Counted from the stretch's first letter, positions 1-10,612 are shown. The stretch: DNA of 64,000 nucleotides from Tricholomella constricta (GCA_013368375.1 JAACJP010000019.1:620001-684000); one strand, 5' to 3'. Notes: generated from the sequence alone by a model not told the origin. Numbers and translations are program-made.

Positions 1-1835
1 GATCCGTCCTTCTTCTTTGCGAACAGTACCGGAGCTCCCGCTGATGAACTCGAAGGTCGGATGAACCCTTTACCGAGCATCTCGTCGATGTAATCCTTCA
101 ATGCTTTCAACTCCAGTTCGGACATGTTGTATATCTTTCCGAAGGGAGGGGTAGTGTTTTCGTCGAGTTCCACTGTGTGATCGTAAGGTCGGTGTGGGGG
201 GATGGTTTTCGCTTCGCCCGCTGAGAATACGTCTTCGAAGTCCCTGTACTCCGGAGGTACGACTTCCTCAAAGATTTCCTTTTCTGTCTTTGGTTGTTTG
301 GGTTCGTCGTCGGAGGTGTTATTGGCATGGAGGTGTTCTTCCTTTTCGGTGGGGGAGATGTGTAGTTGGAACGCTGTGGCTCCGTCCCTGATGAGGTTCG
401 CGAATGGCGCCGCTCCGATCAGGCGGATGTTTTGTGTTTCGACATCCTCTTCTCCCTCTCCGGTTTCATCTTCGACCTCCGTTTCCGGGTTGGTTTCCTC
501 TTCTTCCTGTGTTTCTGTCGTTGGGGACGTTGCGGATTTCCGTTTGGGGTGAGGTTTGAATTTGGACCTCGGAACGTTTGGAGGGAAGTAGTTCGGTGGG
601 GGTGGTTTTCGGGTGCGTTTCCGTCCCGTTACCTCCTCTGGCGACTCGGTTGTCGGTGTTGGTACTTCCTCTTGGGGTTCGTTGGTGTTTGGGTGGGTGT
701 CTTCCTCCTTCTTGATGTCGTTGGAGGTGTCGTTCTGGTCGTTATCGTTGTCCAGGATGTCCCTAAGGAGGGGTTGTTTTTCCGAAAGGGGGTTGGCTGG
801 TTTCGGAGCTTCGACGTCTTCCTCCTCCTCAAGGGTCACGGTTCCCCATTGCGTCTTCTGGGAAAGCGATATCGCGGCTAGTCCTGCCCCTTGTTCCATG
901 GTCATGGACATTTCCCGCCAGTCGATGTCCGGATTTGCTTCCCGTAACCAAGGTAATCCAAGCACTACTGGTGTGGCTGGATGTAACTGTGTTATGAGGA
1001 GGTCGACCTTATACTCTAGTCCGTTCTCGAGTTTGATCGTTTCGGGACTATGGTGTGAAATGGCTCCGCCTCCGCTGGGGTTTCCGTCGAACAGTTGTAG
1101 GGTCATGGGGTTGGCGAGAGGTTCCGGCTTCGTACACGAGGATTTTGTTATGAAGTTGCCCGCCGCCCCACTATCAATAAGTGCCCGTAGACGCGTTGCA
1201 GATCCCTCCAACTGTACTTCGATCGTGAAGGAGCGAGCCGACCGCGAGGGTAAGCGTTGAGCTCCTGTACCTGTTGTTGTTGGAGCGACTTCCTTTTTTC
1301 TTCGGAGGTCCGGTAGTGATCCTTCGATTTTGCCGTTTGACCCCCGTCGTAGCGTGATGCAGAGGTCTTTCCAATTTATGCGGGGGTTGACCTCCTTCAG
1401 CCATGATAGTCCCAGTACTATCGTCGCTGTCTCGTGGAGTTTCGTTATGAGGAATCTTATCCTCTGAGTGGTGCCGTCACTGAATTTGACGTCGTTGGTG
1501 GTATAGTGTGTGATTTTGCCTGATGCGGAGGGTTCTCCGTCGAATAGGCAGAGGTTTATTTGGGGGTTGAGCTCCTCGAGGTGGAGCCCACGTGATGTCG
1601 CCATGACGGAGTCCATGAAGTTGTCGGTAGCTCCGCTGTCGATGAGCGTGTTTTCGGGGTCTTCTCCTCCTCCGTTTGGCGTGAGGTGTATTAGAAATGC
1701 CAGTGACGAATGGGAGGAGAGGGTTACTGTGCGGGTGTCCGTTGTCGATAATGCCGTTGCGCGTAGTTTAGTGTTAAGGTCCGGTTTTAGGTCTTCGCGA
1801 TTCAGAGCCCGGGCAAGTCCTGAATCGCCCCCGCG
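1..1835 (-). CDS. E1 pol, 5' part (two retropepsin-like modules, start of reverse transcriptase); runs off window
   Basis: This is the pol part of the minus-strand Ty3/gypsy element E1. It has no ATG of its own: the frame lies at -1 to gag and is open from the slippery site to base 1. Read from upstream, it holds a first aspartic-protease-like module ([13 protein letters not shown] near 1610-1650, then [12 protein letters not shown] near 1390-1425). A second module follows ([13 protein letters not shown] near 1150-1190, then [16 protein letters not shown] near 910-960). Next comes a long acidic, Pro-rich linker (about 300-850). The last part is the start of a gypsy reverse transcriptase, with [16 protein letters not shown] and FAKKDGS at the edge. 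RT, RNase H and integrase must lie outside the window. Retropepsins act as dimers and cut Gag-Pol; two DSG modules in one chain is unusual. No stop was met in the manual reading. Confidence 0.85.
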
Positions 1836-1841
1836 TTTCCC
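1797..1841 (-). promoter_or_regulatory. E1 -1 ribosomal frameshift signal (GGGAAAC + hairpin)
   Basis: On the minus strand the gag codons read gaG GGA AAC, an exact X-XXY-YYZ heptamer (1835-1841). After a 6-nt spacer come GCGATTCAG (1820-1828) and its perfect complement CTGAATCGC (1797-1805), which leave a 14-nt loop. The gag stop codon sits in the 3' arm. A slip of -1 here joins gag to the open pol frame. Confidence 0.8.
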
Positions 1842-4714
1842 TCTTCTGTCTTGTGATGGAATTCGAAGATGTCGTCGCCGATGAGGTAGGTGGCTCTGCC
1901 CATGGCGTTTGCTGTTGGGCAGTCGCGCATCCAGTGTTCCAGGTCACCGCATAGGATGCAGGCCTTGTCTCGAATTCGTTGTTGCTTTACGTCTTCATCG
2001 ATCTTCACCCAGGGGCGTGTTGACTTCTTGAACCCGAAGTTGTTGGCTTGTAGGGCCTCCTCGTCGTCCCATGCGATTTCCTGGTCTTGCGCCTTACCTT
2101 CCCTACCTGAGTCCGGGTCCTGATCATGACTTTCGGCGTTCAAGCGTGCGTTCCTGTTCCCTTGAGCCGTTTGCGGCGTCGTGCGGCTTGCGGGTCCGGC
2201 CGAAGGTCCCATCGGAGGTCGTGCGGAGGTGTTGGGGGTGTTCGCGTTATTCGCCCAGAGGGGTTTGTAGGACTCTGGATTTTCTATGCGATGTTCCCAG
2301 TACCTCCGATCGATTTGAGTGACCAGATCTCGGTAACCTTCGTAGGTTTCGGGGCTTGGTGCGATGGCCAGGACGTTGAGGATTCGCGGGGGGAGCGCTT
2401 TCCGGAGTGTGAACTGCAGCGCTACCCAGTTCCAACCTGTTTCGTACGCTTCTTGTTCGAACTTGACGATGAATGCTGTGAACTTTTCCCAGTCCTTCAT
2501 TTTCAGTCGCGAAATGTTGTTCTCGGCTTCCACTCTCGAGTTCGGTATTCCGAAGCGTGATCCTAGTTCGTGTACGAATCCTTCCCAATTCGTGAACATT
2601 GGGTGTTGGGGGTTGTACGTGAGTTGCAGTCGAAAGTAGTCCATAGCTCCGTCCTTTAAGTAGGAGCTCGCGAATGACACCTTCAGGTGGTCCTGTTCGT
2701 AGGTGATCGCCTTGGCTTGAAACGTTACTAGGCATTCCGTGACGAAGGTCTTCCATCTCCTCGGTTCTTTTCCCGTGAAGGGGTCCGGTTTCCTGATGTC
2801 GATCTTCGATTCCAGGTTTAGGAGGTGCCGATACTGTTCCGGGGTCAAGTTTTGGTTTGGGCCTAAGAATTGTTGCGGTGGAGGTGGGGGTCGTTGGGGG
2901 TTTGCGAAGTGGCCTCCCCCTTGGTTTCCGGGCGGGCCTCCTCCTCCTCCTCCTCCGTGACCTCCCCCTCCCCATCCTGGGCCTCCTCCTCCCCATCCCG
3001 GACCTCCGGGGCCTCCAGGGCCTCCTGGTCCTTGTGGTGGTCCGTATCCTCCGTGACCTCCTCCTCCTCCGGGACCTCCTGTTCCCCCGGGACCTCCCCC
3101 GCCTCCACCGGGGCCTCCCCCTCCTCCTCCGTAACCTCCTCCTCCCCCTCCTGGTCCTCCGGGACCGTTTCCCCATTGAGATCCTCTCGGGGTAGGTGGT
3201 CCCGAAGATCCCGGAGGTGGTTGGGGCTGTGGAGGTGGTCCGTTGTACTGAGGGATTGGTCGTCCGCCGGGTATTGGTGGGGCTGGTCCGCGGTTGTAGT
3301 CAGTTCTGTATTGTTCGAACTGGGGGAACTGTTGTTGGGTCCCTTGCCTTCCTTCGAGGATGTTCACATTTTGACCGGGGCTGGGGTCCGCTCCGAGTCC
3401 CCGTTGTTCTCTTGGGGAGATGGGACGTGGGCCTTGCGGTGACCTCCTGTTCTGAGTCGCCAGGTGAGGTGGTGTTTGGCGCCAGTCTTCTCGTGCCCTA
3501 GGGGGTGCTCCCTCTCTTCTTTCCGAGTTTTCTTCGCGTAGTTCGTAGCTGTGGGCGTACGACAGTGGCGTTGGGATTCCCCGTTCCGACGGAGGTAGGG
3601 GAATGTTCTCAGGTTCCCTCGGAGGTACTCCTTCTTGGTTTGCGAAGGTCCCCTGTGGGCCCTGAAAACCCGAATTTGGCCTGGAAAACGGTCCTTCGAC
3701 AGGGGGGTTCTCTTCGGGGATTCTTTGTAAGTTGTGGGCTCCCCAGAACCCGAACGTCGGAGCTCTTCGAGCGTCTGCCCCTGGTGTGACGGTGGGTTCG
3801 AACCCTTCTTGGCTGGGGGGAGCGTTCCCTTGGTTCATCCTCCTGAGTAGAGCCGAAGCTGTCTGCGTATTGACCGTGCTTGTCGCTCGTGGAGGTTCTT
3901 CGAATCTAGTTTCGATTCTGGAGGGAACGGGCTCCTGAATTGGCATGTGGAAGGAACGTCCCGCGCTTTGGGGGTCGGAGAATCTTCTTCCCTCGTTGGA
4001 CGTCTGGATTTCTCCAGCCAGAGCGCGTAACCTTCTTTCGTTTCCCCCCATTTGTAGCAACACCGTCAGTTGTGGGGGTAATCGATGGGCTTCGTGCAGT
4101 TGCATGGTCGACAACACGAGGTTGGCCCATTGTTCCGGTGTTCGGGGTTGATGATCCATCCCCATGGTTTCGACTAGGAGCTCGTGCGCTTGTCGTGAAA
4201 ACTCTTCTCGCGTCATGCGGAGTTCGTAGAGTATCCTTTCGTGGTCTGAACCGTGTAGAAAGGGGTTTTGTTGACGAGCGAACTGTCCCTGTCCCTCCTC
4301 TCGTGCCCTATCCCTCCTCTGGAACATCTCCGGGTGCCTCAACCTTTCGTAGTACGATCCGGGAGTCTGGTTACTTGAAAGCGGAGGTCCGGAGGTCGTT
4401 GCGGATGGTGGTAAGGGGGGATAGTTGGGGGTGGCGAGTTGGTAAGAGGGGTTGAATACGTTTGAGGGGGTTCGGGGTAGGGGTCGTCGTGGGTCCTGAC
4501 TGACTGAGGAAAAATCCCCCTCATGTTGGCCAGGTTGGAAGATCTGGTGTTCCAACCTGGACCTGTTGGATCCGAAAGTCCCTTGCATCGGAGGTCCTGT
4601 TGAGGCAGGGGAAGTTTCGAAAGGTGGTGGTGAAGGTCTCCTTTGAGTGAAGGAAGGACCTTCGAAGTTTTGATAGCGGATGGTTGTGTTGGGCTCCACT
4701 ATCGTCGAGGACAT
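1802..4714 (-). CDS. E1 Gag, Gly/Pro-rich with CCHC zinc knuckle
   Basis: Structural protein of element E1 (970 aa), expected to form the cytoplasmic virus-like particle. The N-terminal half is Pro/Gln/Arg-rich and probably disordered. A Gly-Pro block of about 100 residues follows (bases about 2930-3180). Then comes a retrotransposon gag core (about residues 635-800, from [16 protein letters not shown]) and a C-terminal CCHC knuckle reading [14 protein letters not shown]. The ATG at 4714 is the first good start after the leader. Gag ends with TGA inside a hairpin that serves the -1 frameshift into pol. Its leader is separated from its LTR by the insertion of E2. Antisense frames over the repetitive G/C-rich part are shadows. 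Confidence 0.9.
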   Translation of the reverse strand: MSSTIVEPNTTIRYQNFEGPSFTQRRPSPPPFETSPASTGPPMQGTFGSNRSRLEHQIFQPGQHEGDFSSVSQDPRRPLPRTPSNVFNPSYQLATPNYPPLPPSATTSGPPLSSNQTPGSYYERLRHPEMFQRRDRAREEGQGQFARQQNPFLHGSDHERILYELRMTREEFSRQAHELLVETMGMDHQPRTPEQWANLVLSTMQLHEAHRLPPQLTVLLQMGGNERRLRALAGEIQTSNEGRRFSDPQSAGRSFHMPIQEPVPSRIETRFEEPPRATSTVNTQTASALLRRMNQGNAPPSQEGFEPTVTPGADARRAPTFGFWGAHNLQRIPEENPPVEGPFSRPNSGFQGPQGTFANQEGVPPREPENIPLPPSERGIPTPLSYAHSYELREENSERREGAPPRAREDWRQTPPHLATQNRRSPQGPRPISPREQRGLGADPSPGQNVNILEGRQGTQQQFPQFEQYRTDYNRGPAPPIPGGRPIPQYNGPPPQPQPPPGSSGPPTPRGSQWGNGPGGPGGGGGGYGGGGGGPGGGGGGPGGTGGPGGGGGHGGYGPPQGPGGPGGPGGPGWGGGGPGWGGGGHGGGGGGGPPGNQGGGHFANPQRPPPPPQQFLGPNQNLTPEQYRHLLNLESKIDIRKPDPFTGKEPRRWKTFVTECLVTFQAKAITYEQDHLKVSFASSYLKDGAMDYFRLQLTYNPQHPMFTNWEGFVHELGSRFGIPNSRVEAENNISRLKMKDWEKFTAFIVKFEQEAYETGWNWVALQFTLRKALPPRILNVLAIAPSPETYEGYRDLVTQIDRRYWEHRIENPESYKPLWANNANTPNTSARPPMGPSAGPASRTTPQTAQGNRNARLNAESHDQDPDSGREGKAQDQEIAWDDEEALQANNFGFKKSTRPWVKIDEDVKQQRIRDKACILCGDLEHWMRDCPTANAMGRATYLIGDDIFEFHHKTEEGNAGAIQDLPGL

Positions 4715-4736
4715 GTCCGGTGGGTGGGATGACCTC

Positions 4737-5233
4737 TGTTAGGGGAACACCTGTTTGGTGATCACGTGACCATCCGATTCCTCGGACGAGCACGTGACCG
4801 ACCGCTCCCCAGATGATCGCGATCCCGACCCCGACGCTCCGCCCCAAGCATCGGTGTACATACTTATAACTTCCTGTCGTTACTTCCCCTTCCAGCGCGC
4901 GCCCGATCCCGATTCCCGACATCCCGACGTCGGTCACCCGACCTCGTGCGCCTGCACCCTGAGCCACGAGGATCGGACAGCGTCGGGAACGTGTACATAC
5001 ACGCGCCGCTGCCCATCCGTTATCATTTACGTACCATACACCCCAGAGAGCCGGCCCTCAAGTAGTTACTCGTATATAGTCATCCTCCTGACATGGGGGA
5101 ATCCTTTACTCTATTCTCATTGGATTCCCCTCTGCCAGGTAGGTCTACTTACGTTCTCTCTAATCGTACATAATATAACATTGGATTCCCCTCTGCCAGC
5201 ACGACTAAGCTCTGCGCTGAGGTCGCCCTAACA
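4737..5233 (+). repeat. E2 5' LTR
   Basis: The 497-bp LTR has an 8-bp terminal inverted repeat, TGTTAGGG/CCCTAACA. A TATATAG box lies at 5073-5079. About 30 bp downstream, TTACTCTATTCT (5106-5117) would be the start of the RNA and is complementary to the primer-binding site. Open frames on both strands within the LTR occur identically in the 3' LTR and are not genes. Confidence 0.95.
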
Positions 5234-5235
5234 GC

Positions 5236-5247
5236 AGAATAGAGTAA
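5236..5247 (+). other. E2 primer-binding site, self-priming type
   Basis: AGAATAGAGTAA starts two bases after the LTR end. It is the exact reverse complement of TTACTCTATTCT inside the LTR (5106-5117), which lies where transcription should start. This is the arrangement known from Tf1 of fission yeast, where the mRNA 5' end primes reverse transcription instead of a tRNA. Confidence 0.75.
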
Positions 5248-5360
5248 CTCTAGAAACCCGACGAAGCCGACCGATCCGCTTCCGCGCCGAAACACGCGTC
5301 TGCTACACGCGACCGTCCAACGCGCGCTCGCCCTGATCGCCCGTCCAGTCCCGTTTCGAG

Positions 5361-6581
5361 ATGTCCGAATTTGGTGACATGTCGCAGCGACCGTTCTCTC
5401 CCTTCCTCACGACGGAGGAGCGGTTGGCGAATATGGAAGCCACAATTTCGGCTCTCTCTGCCTCCAATACCTCCAACTCGGCCTCTATGGACCGCCTCTC
5501 CGCTCTTTTCGAAAAATTCATGTCGGGGACACCCCCCAATCCCACCCCCGCTGCTCCCGAAGCAGACACGACCCCCCCGCCGCCTGAGACGACCACCCCG
5601 CTGCCAGGCTCTCCGCGATCGGGATCGCACCACCTCCGACCGTCGCCCCCTCCCATTTACGACGGCGCCCGATCGGGCGGTCGCGCGTTCTTGAACGCCT
5701 GCAAGCTCTACTTCTCCTTGTGCGGGGGAAGTTTCGCCGACGACCACGCCCGAATAGTATGGGTGCTGTCGTACATGCAGCACGGGCGAGCCGCCGACTT
5801 CGTCAGTCGGGTGTTCCAGTTCGGAACCGCCAAGGACGTCTTTCCCGCCTGGAAGGACTTCGAAGACACCTTCCGTGGCGAGTTCTTCCTCTTCGACGAG
5901 GTCGCCGATGCCGCGCTCATCCTGGAGTCGACGGCGTACTTCCAGAACGGTCGATCGATCGACGAGTACATCGACTCGTTCCGATCCCTGTGGGTCAAGG
6001 CGGGCTACCCAGATGGGCGTCACCTGGTCCTCAAATTCCGTCGGGGAATGGACCCGAAGCTCTCGAGGCGACTCGGAAGCATCACCACGGGTCGCCCGCA
6101 CGATGAGAAGATTGAGGAGTGGCTGAGGATCGCTCGTTCTCAAGACTTCATCATGAGGTCGGAGGACGACTTCCACCGTCGGATGGTCCCGACAAAGGCG
6201 CCCGACAGCCGCCCGCCCACCACCGCAGCTGCACGATGGGCGTTCGCTACTGCCCCCGCTCCCGCTCCCGCTCCCGCTCCCGCTCCCCCCGCCCCCCGCG
6301 CTCCGGCCGCACCAGCCCCCAGGCCGATCCCCCAGGGCATCCCAATGGACGTAGATCGGATGCGCGATCGAGTCGCGCCTGCCGACGACCACTGTTTTCG
6401 GTGCAAGAAAAAGGGTCACTACTCTCGTGACTGCCCTTTGCGCTGGGACGTGCGCCACATGCTCGATGATGAGCTGGAGGCGCTTATCATGGAACGTCTA
6501 GCTCGCAAGGACGCAGTCCCCGCCGACCCGACTCCATCGTCGGCCGACGCGACCGCCTCCGACGCCGAGGAGGGTTTTTAA
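5361..6581 (+). CDS. E2 Gag with CCHC zinc knuckle
   Basis: Gag of the chromovirus E2 (406 aa). An N-terminal stretch with a short coiled-coil-like part and Pro-rich linker is followed by a gag core (about residues 95-250, with RAFLNACKLYF and the FRSLWVKAGYPDG region). Then comes an Ala-Pro repeat made of six-base units (bases about 6250-6290) and a CCHC knuckle reading CFRCKKKGHYSRDC (bases 6393-6434). The product should assemble the particle and bind the element RNA. The ATG at 5361 follows a leader of about 110 nt after the primer-binding site. The last codons, GGT TTT TAA, form the slippery site for pol. Confidence 0.9.
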   Translation: MSEFGDMSQRPFSPFLTTEERLANMEATISALSASNTSNSASMDRLSALFEKFMSGTPPNPTPAAPEADTTPPPPETTTPLPGSPRSGSHHLRPSPPPIYDGARSGGRAFLNACKLYFSLCGGSFADDHARIVWVLSYMQHGRAADFVSRVFQFGTAKDVFPAWKDFEDTFRGEFFLFDEVADAALILESTAYFQNGRSIDEYIDSFRSLWVKAGYPDGRHLVLKFRRGMDPKLSRRLGSITTGRPHDEKIEEWLRIARSQDFIMRSEDDFHRRMVPTKAPDSRPPTTAAARWAFATAPAPAPAPAPAPPAPRAPAAPAPRPIPQGIPMDVDRMRDRVAPADDHCFRCKKKGHYSRDCPLRWDVRHMLDDELEALIMERLARKDAVPADPTPSSADATASDAEEGF

Positions 6582-6614
6582 TTACACAACGGGTGGAACG
6601 TACGCCCCCGTTGT
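6572..6614 (+). promoter_or_regulatory. E2 -1 ribosomal frameshift signal (GGGTTTT + hairpin)
   Basis: Gag codons read gaG GGT TTT TAA, so GGGTTTT (6572-6578) is an X-XXY-YYZ heptamer directly before the stop. After 7 nt a perfect 8-bp stem follows: ACAACGGG (6586-6593) pairs with CCCGTTGT (6607-6614) around a 13-nt loop. The pol frame is open through the site and has no ATG near its start, so frameshifting is the simplest way to make Pol. Confidence 0.8.
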
Positions 6615-9600
6615 CTAGTCGTAATCGGTTCGCTCCTTTATCCATAGAATACGCCAATACACCTAATATTGCTGCTATTCCGACGAGTGAACCGACCGAC
6701 AAAGACGTACAAAACCCCTCCGACCCGACGACACCAATCGCAGTCGCAAAGCCGATCGCCCCGTCGCGTCGTGGCCTACCCCGCTGGGAAAAGCGACTCC
6801 CTAGTCGCTTCATCGCCGCTGCCTCCCCCTGCCCCAGATCCCTGTGGCTCAACGTCGAACTGGAGACCACCGACACCCAGGAGTCGCATGCCGTCACTGC
6901 CCTAGTGGACAGCGGAGCGACTGGCAGTTTTCTCAATGTTGCTTTCGTCGAGAAACACAAGCTCACAACCAAGGTGCTTAGTCGGCCATCCCCGGTTTAC
7001 AATGTGGACGGCACTCTCAACGAAGGCGGTTCGGTCTCTTGCATCGTAGAAGCTGTCTTGCGATACAACGGTCATACCGAACGAGCCGTCTTCGGGGTCA
7101 CCCAGTTAGGCAAGCAAGACATGATCCTCGGGTTCAACTGGCTTAAAAACCATAACCCCGAGATCGACTGGGAGACCAAGGAGGTGAAGATGAGTCGCTG
7201 TCCGACGCAGTGCGGCACCTGCAAGGACGAGGTCAAAGCCGATCGGCGCGCACGCACCAAAGTGCGCGCAGCGATCCGCGCCTGTCGAGCCGACGGTATA
7301 CCGATGACTGAGCCCGACCTGCGAGCCCCGACCAACCCGTATGTTGAGGACGACTCTGATGAGGAGGAGTTCCTCCCCTACACCCCGGTCCTGGAGGAAC
7401 CTGACCCAGAGTCTGACGACTTCCTGGTGGAAACCTTCCTGAGTGGCGATCGCATCTTCGCGACCGCGATCCATCCGACTCCGACCGCCGAACATATTCG
7501 GGCCAGCCAAACGACATCGCAGCGACTTGCGGAAGCGCACGCTGCTAACTCCGTGCCCAGAACTTTCCGCGACGCAGTACCGACCCACCTCCACGACTTT
7601 GAAGATGTCTTCTCCAAAGTCGCATTCGATGAGCTTCCGGAGCGCAAGCAATGGGACCATGCCATCGAACTGGAGCCGGGCGCGTCGCCGACGGGCACGA
7701 AGGTCTACCCGCTCTCACCGGCAGAACAGGTCGAACTCGACGCGTTCCTCAAGGAGAACCTCGAGACAGGTCGCATCCGACCGTCCAAGTCGCCCATGGC
7801 GTCGCCGGTCTTCTTCATCAAGAAGAAGGACGGGTCGCTCCGACTGGTTCAGGACTATCGGACGCTCAATGCGCTCACGGTGAAGAACCGATACCCGCTG
7901 CCCCTCATTAGCGAACTGGTGAATAACCTTCGCGGCGCGCGGTACTTCACCAAGTTGGACGTCCGATGGGGGTACAACAACGTGCGGATCAAGGAAGGCG
8001 ACGAGTGGAAGGCAGCGTTTCGGACGAATCGCGGCCTCTTCGAGCCGCTCGTCATGTTCTTCGGCCTCACGAACAGCCCCGCCACATTTCAGACCATGAT
8101 GAATGATATCTTCCGCGATCTGATCGCTGAAGGTGTTGTTTGCGTGTACCTCGATGACATCTTGATTTATACAAAGACGCTAGAGGAACACCATCGGGTC
8201 ACGCGACTGGTACTGGACCGACTCCGCGAACATCAGCTGTTCTTAAAGCCCGAGAAATGCGAATTTGAGCAGACTAAGATCGAGTATCTCGGGCTGATCA
8301 TCTCGCAAGGGCAAGCGGAAATGGATCCGGTTAAAGTCGCTGGAGTGTTGGAATGGCCGGCGCCGAAGAACAAGAAGGAGGTGCAAGCGTTCCTAGGCTT
8401 CACCAATTTCTACCGACGGTTCATCCAGGACTTCTCGCACCACGCCCGACCCCTGTTCGATCTGACAGGCAAGGACGTCGCCTGGCGATGGGGAGAGTCG
8501 GAGCAGTCGGCCTTTGCCCTTCTGAAGTCTGCGATCACATCGGGGCCAGTCCTCATGTTCCCCGACGACGATCGACCGTACCGCATCGAAGCCGACTCGT
8601 CCGACTTCGCAACGGGCGCAGTCCTGTCGCAAGAGTCGCCGTCCGATGGCAAGTGGCACCCGGTCGCGTTCTACTCGAAGAGCTTGAACGCCGTCGAGCG
8701 GAACTACGAGATCCATGACAAAGAGATGCTGGCGATCATCCGGTCTCTGGAGGAATGGCGACACTTCGTAGAAGGCGCAAAGCACAAGGTGGAGATCTGG
8801 ACCGACCACAAGAACCTCGAGTACTTCCTCACCGCGAAGAAACTCAATCGGCGTCAAGCCCGATGGTCGCTTTACCTCGCTAACTTCGACTTCGCCCTCC
8901 ACCACCGTCCTGGCCGTAGCATGGGCAAACCCGACGCGTTATCGCGTCGCCCCGACCATGGCGACGGAAGCGCCGACAACGCCAACATCGTGCTGCTCAA
9001 ACCAGAATTCTTCGCCGTTCGTGCAACTGAAGGCCTTGCACTGGTCGGAGAGGAGGATGATGTGCTGAAAGCGATCCGCAAGGGCAATCGCGATGGGGCT
9101 CAGGAGGATGCGGTCGCGAAAGCGGCGCAACTGGTCAAAGCATCCAAGATCGCCGGCCGCTCCCTTCGCTTTGGCGAGTGGGGAGAGGAAGGCGGTTTGC
9201 TCACGTTCCGTGGACGGATCTATGTCCCGAACGTCCCAGACCTTCGCCGACGCATTGTGGAGCAGCACCACGACTCCAAGGTCGCCGGTCACCCCGGTCG
9301 CTGGAAGACGCTCGAACTGGTGTCGCGCAACTACTGGTGGCCCCAGATGTCGCGCTTCATCGGTTCGTACACCAGCACCTGTGACATGTGTCTGCGCACG
9401 AAACCTCGCCGCCAACTCCCCGTCGGACAGCTGCAGCCGCTTCCCATCCCCGAAGGCCGATGGAATGTCGTATCGGTCGACTTCATCACCGAACTTCCAG
9501 AGTCCAACGGCCACGACGCGATCATGAATGTCGTGGATTCAGTTGGAAAGCGCGCGCACTTCATCGCGTCGCACACGACTTGTTCGGCCCTGGGAGCTGC

Positions 9601-10612
9601 GAACCTCTACCGTCGCCACGTCTGGAAGCTGCACGGTCTCCCCGACGCATTCGTCTCCGATCGAGGTCCACAGTTCGTCGCCGAGTTCACGCGCGAACTG
9701 TACAGACTCCTGGGTATCAAGCTGTCGGCCTCGACGGCGTACCACCCACAGACCGACGGACAGACAGAGCGTGTCAACCAGGAACTGGAACAGTTCTTGC
9801 GAGTCTTCTGCAATGAGCGCCAGAACAATTGGGAGGACCTCCTGCCCGACGCCGAATTCAGTTACAACAACCATGTACATTCGGCGACGCAGCAGACCCC
9901 CTTCCTGCTTGACACTGGTCGGCATCCGCGCATGGGCTTTGAGCCGCGTCGGGGCGCTTCCAAGAACGAGTCAGCAGACGAGTTCGTGGAGCGCATGAAG
10001 GAAGCACAGGAGGAAGCCAAGGCAGCGCTTTCAAAGGCCAAAGACGACATGGAGCGGTATTACAACCAGCGGCACGCCCCAACGCCCGACTACCAGCCTG
10101 GCGACAAGGTATACTTGGACGCGACCGACATTTCTACGACCCGACCGTCTAAGAAGTTGTCGCATCGCTACCTTGGCCCTTTCGTCGTGCAAAGGCGAGT
10201 CGGCCCGCTGGCATACCGCCTCCTGCTGCCTCAGTCCATGAAGCGCATCCACCCAGTCTTCCACGTCGTGAAGCTCATCCCCGCCATTGCTGATCCGATC
10301 GAAGGTCGTCGATCCGATCCCCCTCCGCCCCCCGACATAATCGACGACGAACCCCATTACGAAGTTGAAAAGATCCTCGATAGCCGAACCTTCCGCAAAA
10401 AACTACAGTACAAGGTCCTGTGGAAGGGCTATGGTTACGAAGAAGCTTCTTGGGAACCTCGCGAAAATGTCGCCGCCCCTGATCTGGTACGAAAGTTCCA
10501 CCGTGACAACCCCGACGCCCCACGCCACATTCGTGGCATCTTCACTCTATCCCCCGCCATCTTCGCCACCGTCACCCCGCACCGAGTCGTTGCGATTCAA
10601 AAGGGGGGGTGA
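6578..10612 (+). CDS. E2 Pol: protease, RT, RNase H, integrase, chromodomain
   Basis: Polyprotein of about 1340 residues made by -1 frameshift. In order it has a retropepsin (ALVDSGATGSFLN, near 6900), RT (the QDYRTLNALTVKNRYPLP region near 7850, catalytic YLDDILIY near 8145-8170), and RNase H (near 8580-8940, with TDHKNLEYF). The integrase follows, with an HHCC finger near 9260-9400, first Asp in VSVDFI near 9475, SDRGPQFVAEF near 9655 and the STAYHPQTDGQTERVNQELE region near 9730-9790. A C-terminal chromodomain (about 10350-10510, KVLWKGYGYEEASWEP) is thought to guide integration to marked chromatin and defines chromoviruses. All catalytic motifs seen are intact. The last codons overlap the polypurine tract and the stop touches the 3' LTR. 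Confidence 0.93.
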   Translation, partial: LITQRVERTPPLSSRNRFAPLSIEYANTPNIAAIPTSEPTDKDVQNPSDPTTPIAVAKPIAPSRRGLPRWEKRLPSRFIAAASPCPRSLWLNVELETTDTQESHAVTALVDSGATGSFLNVAFVEKHKLTTKVLSRPSPVYNVDGTLNEGGSVSCIVEAVLRYNGHTERAVFGVTQLGKQDMILGFNWLKNHNPEIDWETKEVKMSRCPTQCGTCKDEVKADRRARTKVRAAIRACRADGIPMTEPDLRAPTNPYVEDDSDEEEFLPYTPVLEEPDPESDDFLVETFLSGDRIFATAIHPTPTAEHIRASQTTSQRLAEAHAANSVPRTFRDAVPTHLHDFEDVFSKVAFDELPERKQWDHAIELEPGASPTGTKVYPLSPAEQVELDAFLKENLETGRIRPSKSPMASPVFFIKKKDGSLRLVQDYRTLNALTVKNRYPLPLISELVNNLRGARYFTKLDVRWGYNNVRIKEGDEWKAAFRTNRGLFEPLVMFFGLTNSPATFQTMMNDIFRDLIAEGVVCVYLDDILIYTKTLEEHHRVTRLVLDRLREHQLFLKPEKCEFEQTKIEYLGLIISQGQAEMDPVKVAGVLEWPAPKNKKEVQAFLGFTNFYRRFIQDFSHHARPLFDLTGKDVAWRWGESEQSAFALLKSAITSGPVLMFPDDDRPYRIEADSSDFATGAVLSQESPSDGKWHPVAFYSKSLNAVERNYEIHDKEMLAIIRSLEEWRHFVEGAKHKVEIWTDHKNLEYFLTAKKLNRRQARWSLYLANFDFALHHRPGRSMGKPDALSRRPDHGDGSADNANIVLLKPEFFAVRATEGLALVGEEDDVLKAIRKGNRDGAQEDAVAKAAQLVKASKIAGRSLRFGEWGEEGGLLTFRGRIYVPNVPDLRRRIVEQHHDSKVAGHPGRWKTLELVSRNYWWPQMSRFIGSYTSTCDMCLRTKPRRQLPVGQLQPLPIPEGRWNVVSVDFITELPESNGHDAIMNVVDSVGKRAHFIASHTTCSALGAANLYRRHVWKLHGLPDAFVSDRGPQFVAEFTRELYRLLGIKLSASTAYHPQTDGQTERVNQELEQFLRVFCNERQNNWEDLLPDAEFSYNNHVHSATQQTPFLLDTGRHPRMGFEPRRGASKNESADEFVERMKEAQEEAKAALSKAKDDMERYYNQRHAPTPDYQPGDKVYLDATDISTTRPSKKLSHRYLGPFVVQRRVGPLAYRLLLPQSMKRIHPVFHVVKLIPAIADPIEGRRSDPPPPPDIIDDEPHYEVEKILDSRTFRKKLQYKVLWKGYGYEEASWEPRENVAAPDLVRKFHRDNPDAPRHIRGIFTLSPAIFATVTPHRVVAIQKGG
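10599..10612 (+). other. E2 polypurine tract
   Basis: A purine run (AAAAGGGGGGG then TGA) lies directly before the 3' LTR, the place for plus-strand priming. It doubles as the last pol codons. Confidence 0.75.

Noticed and set aside
2247..3195. Long Arg-rich and Leu-rich frames over the E1 Gly-Pro repeat
   Set aside because: They are other-frame readings of the repetitive GGN/CCN tract of gag.
4794..5231. 145-codon frame in the E2 LTR, repeated at 10670-11107
   Set aside because: It is identical in both LTRs and lies in regulatory sequence; open only because the LTR is GC-rich.
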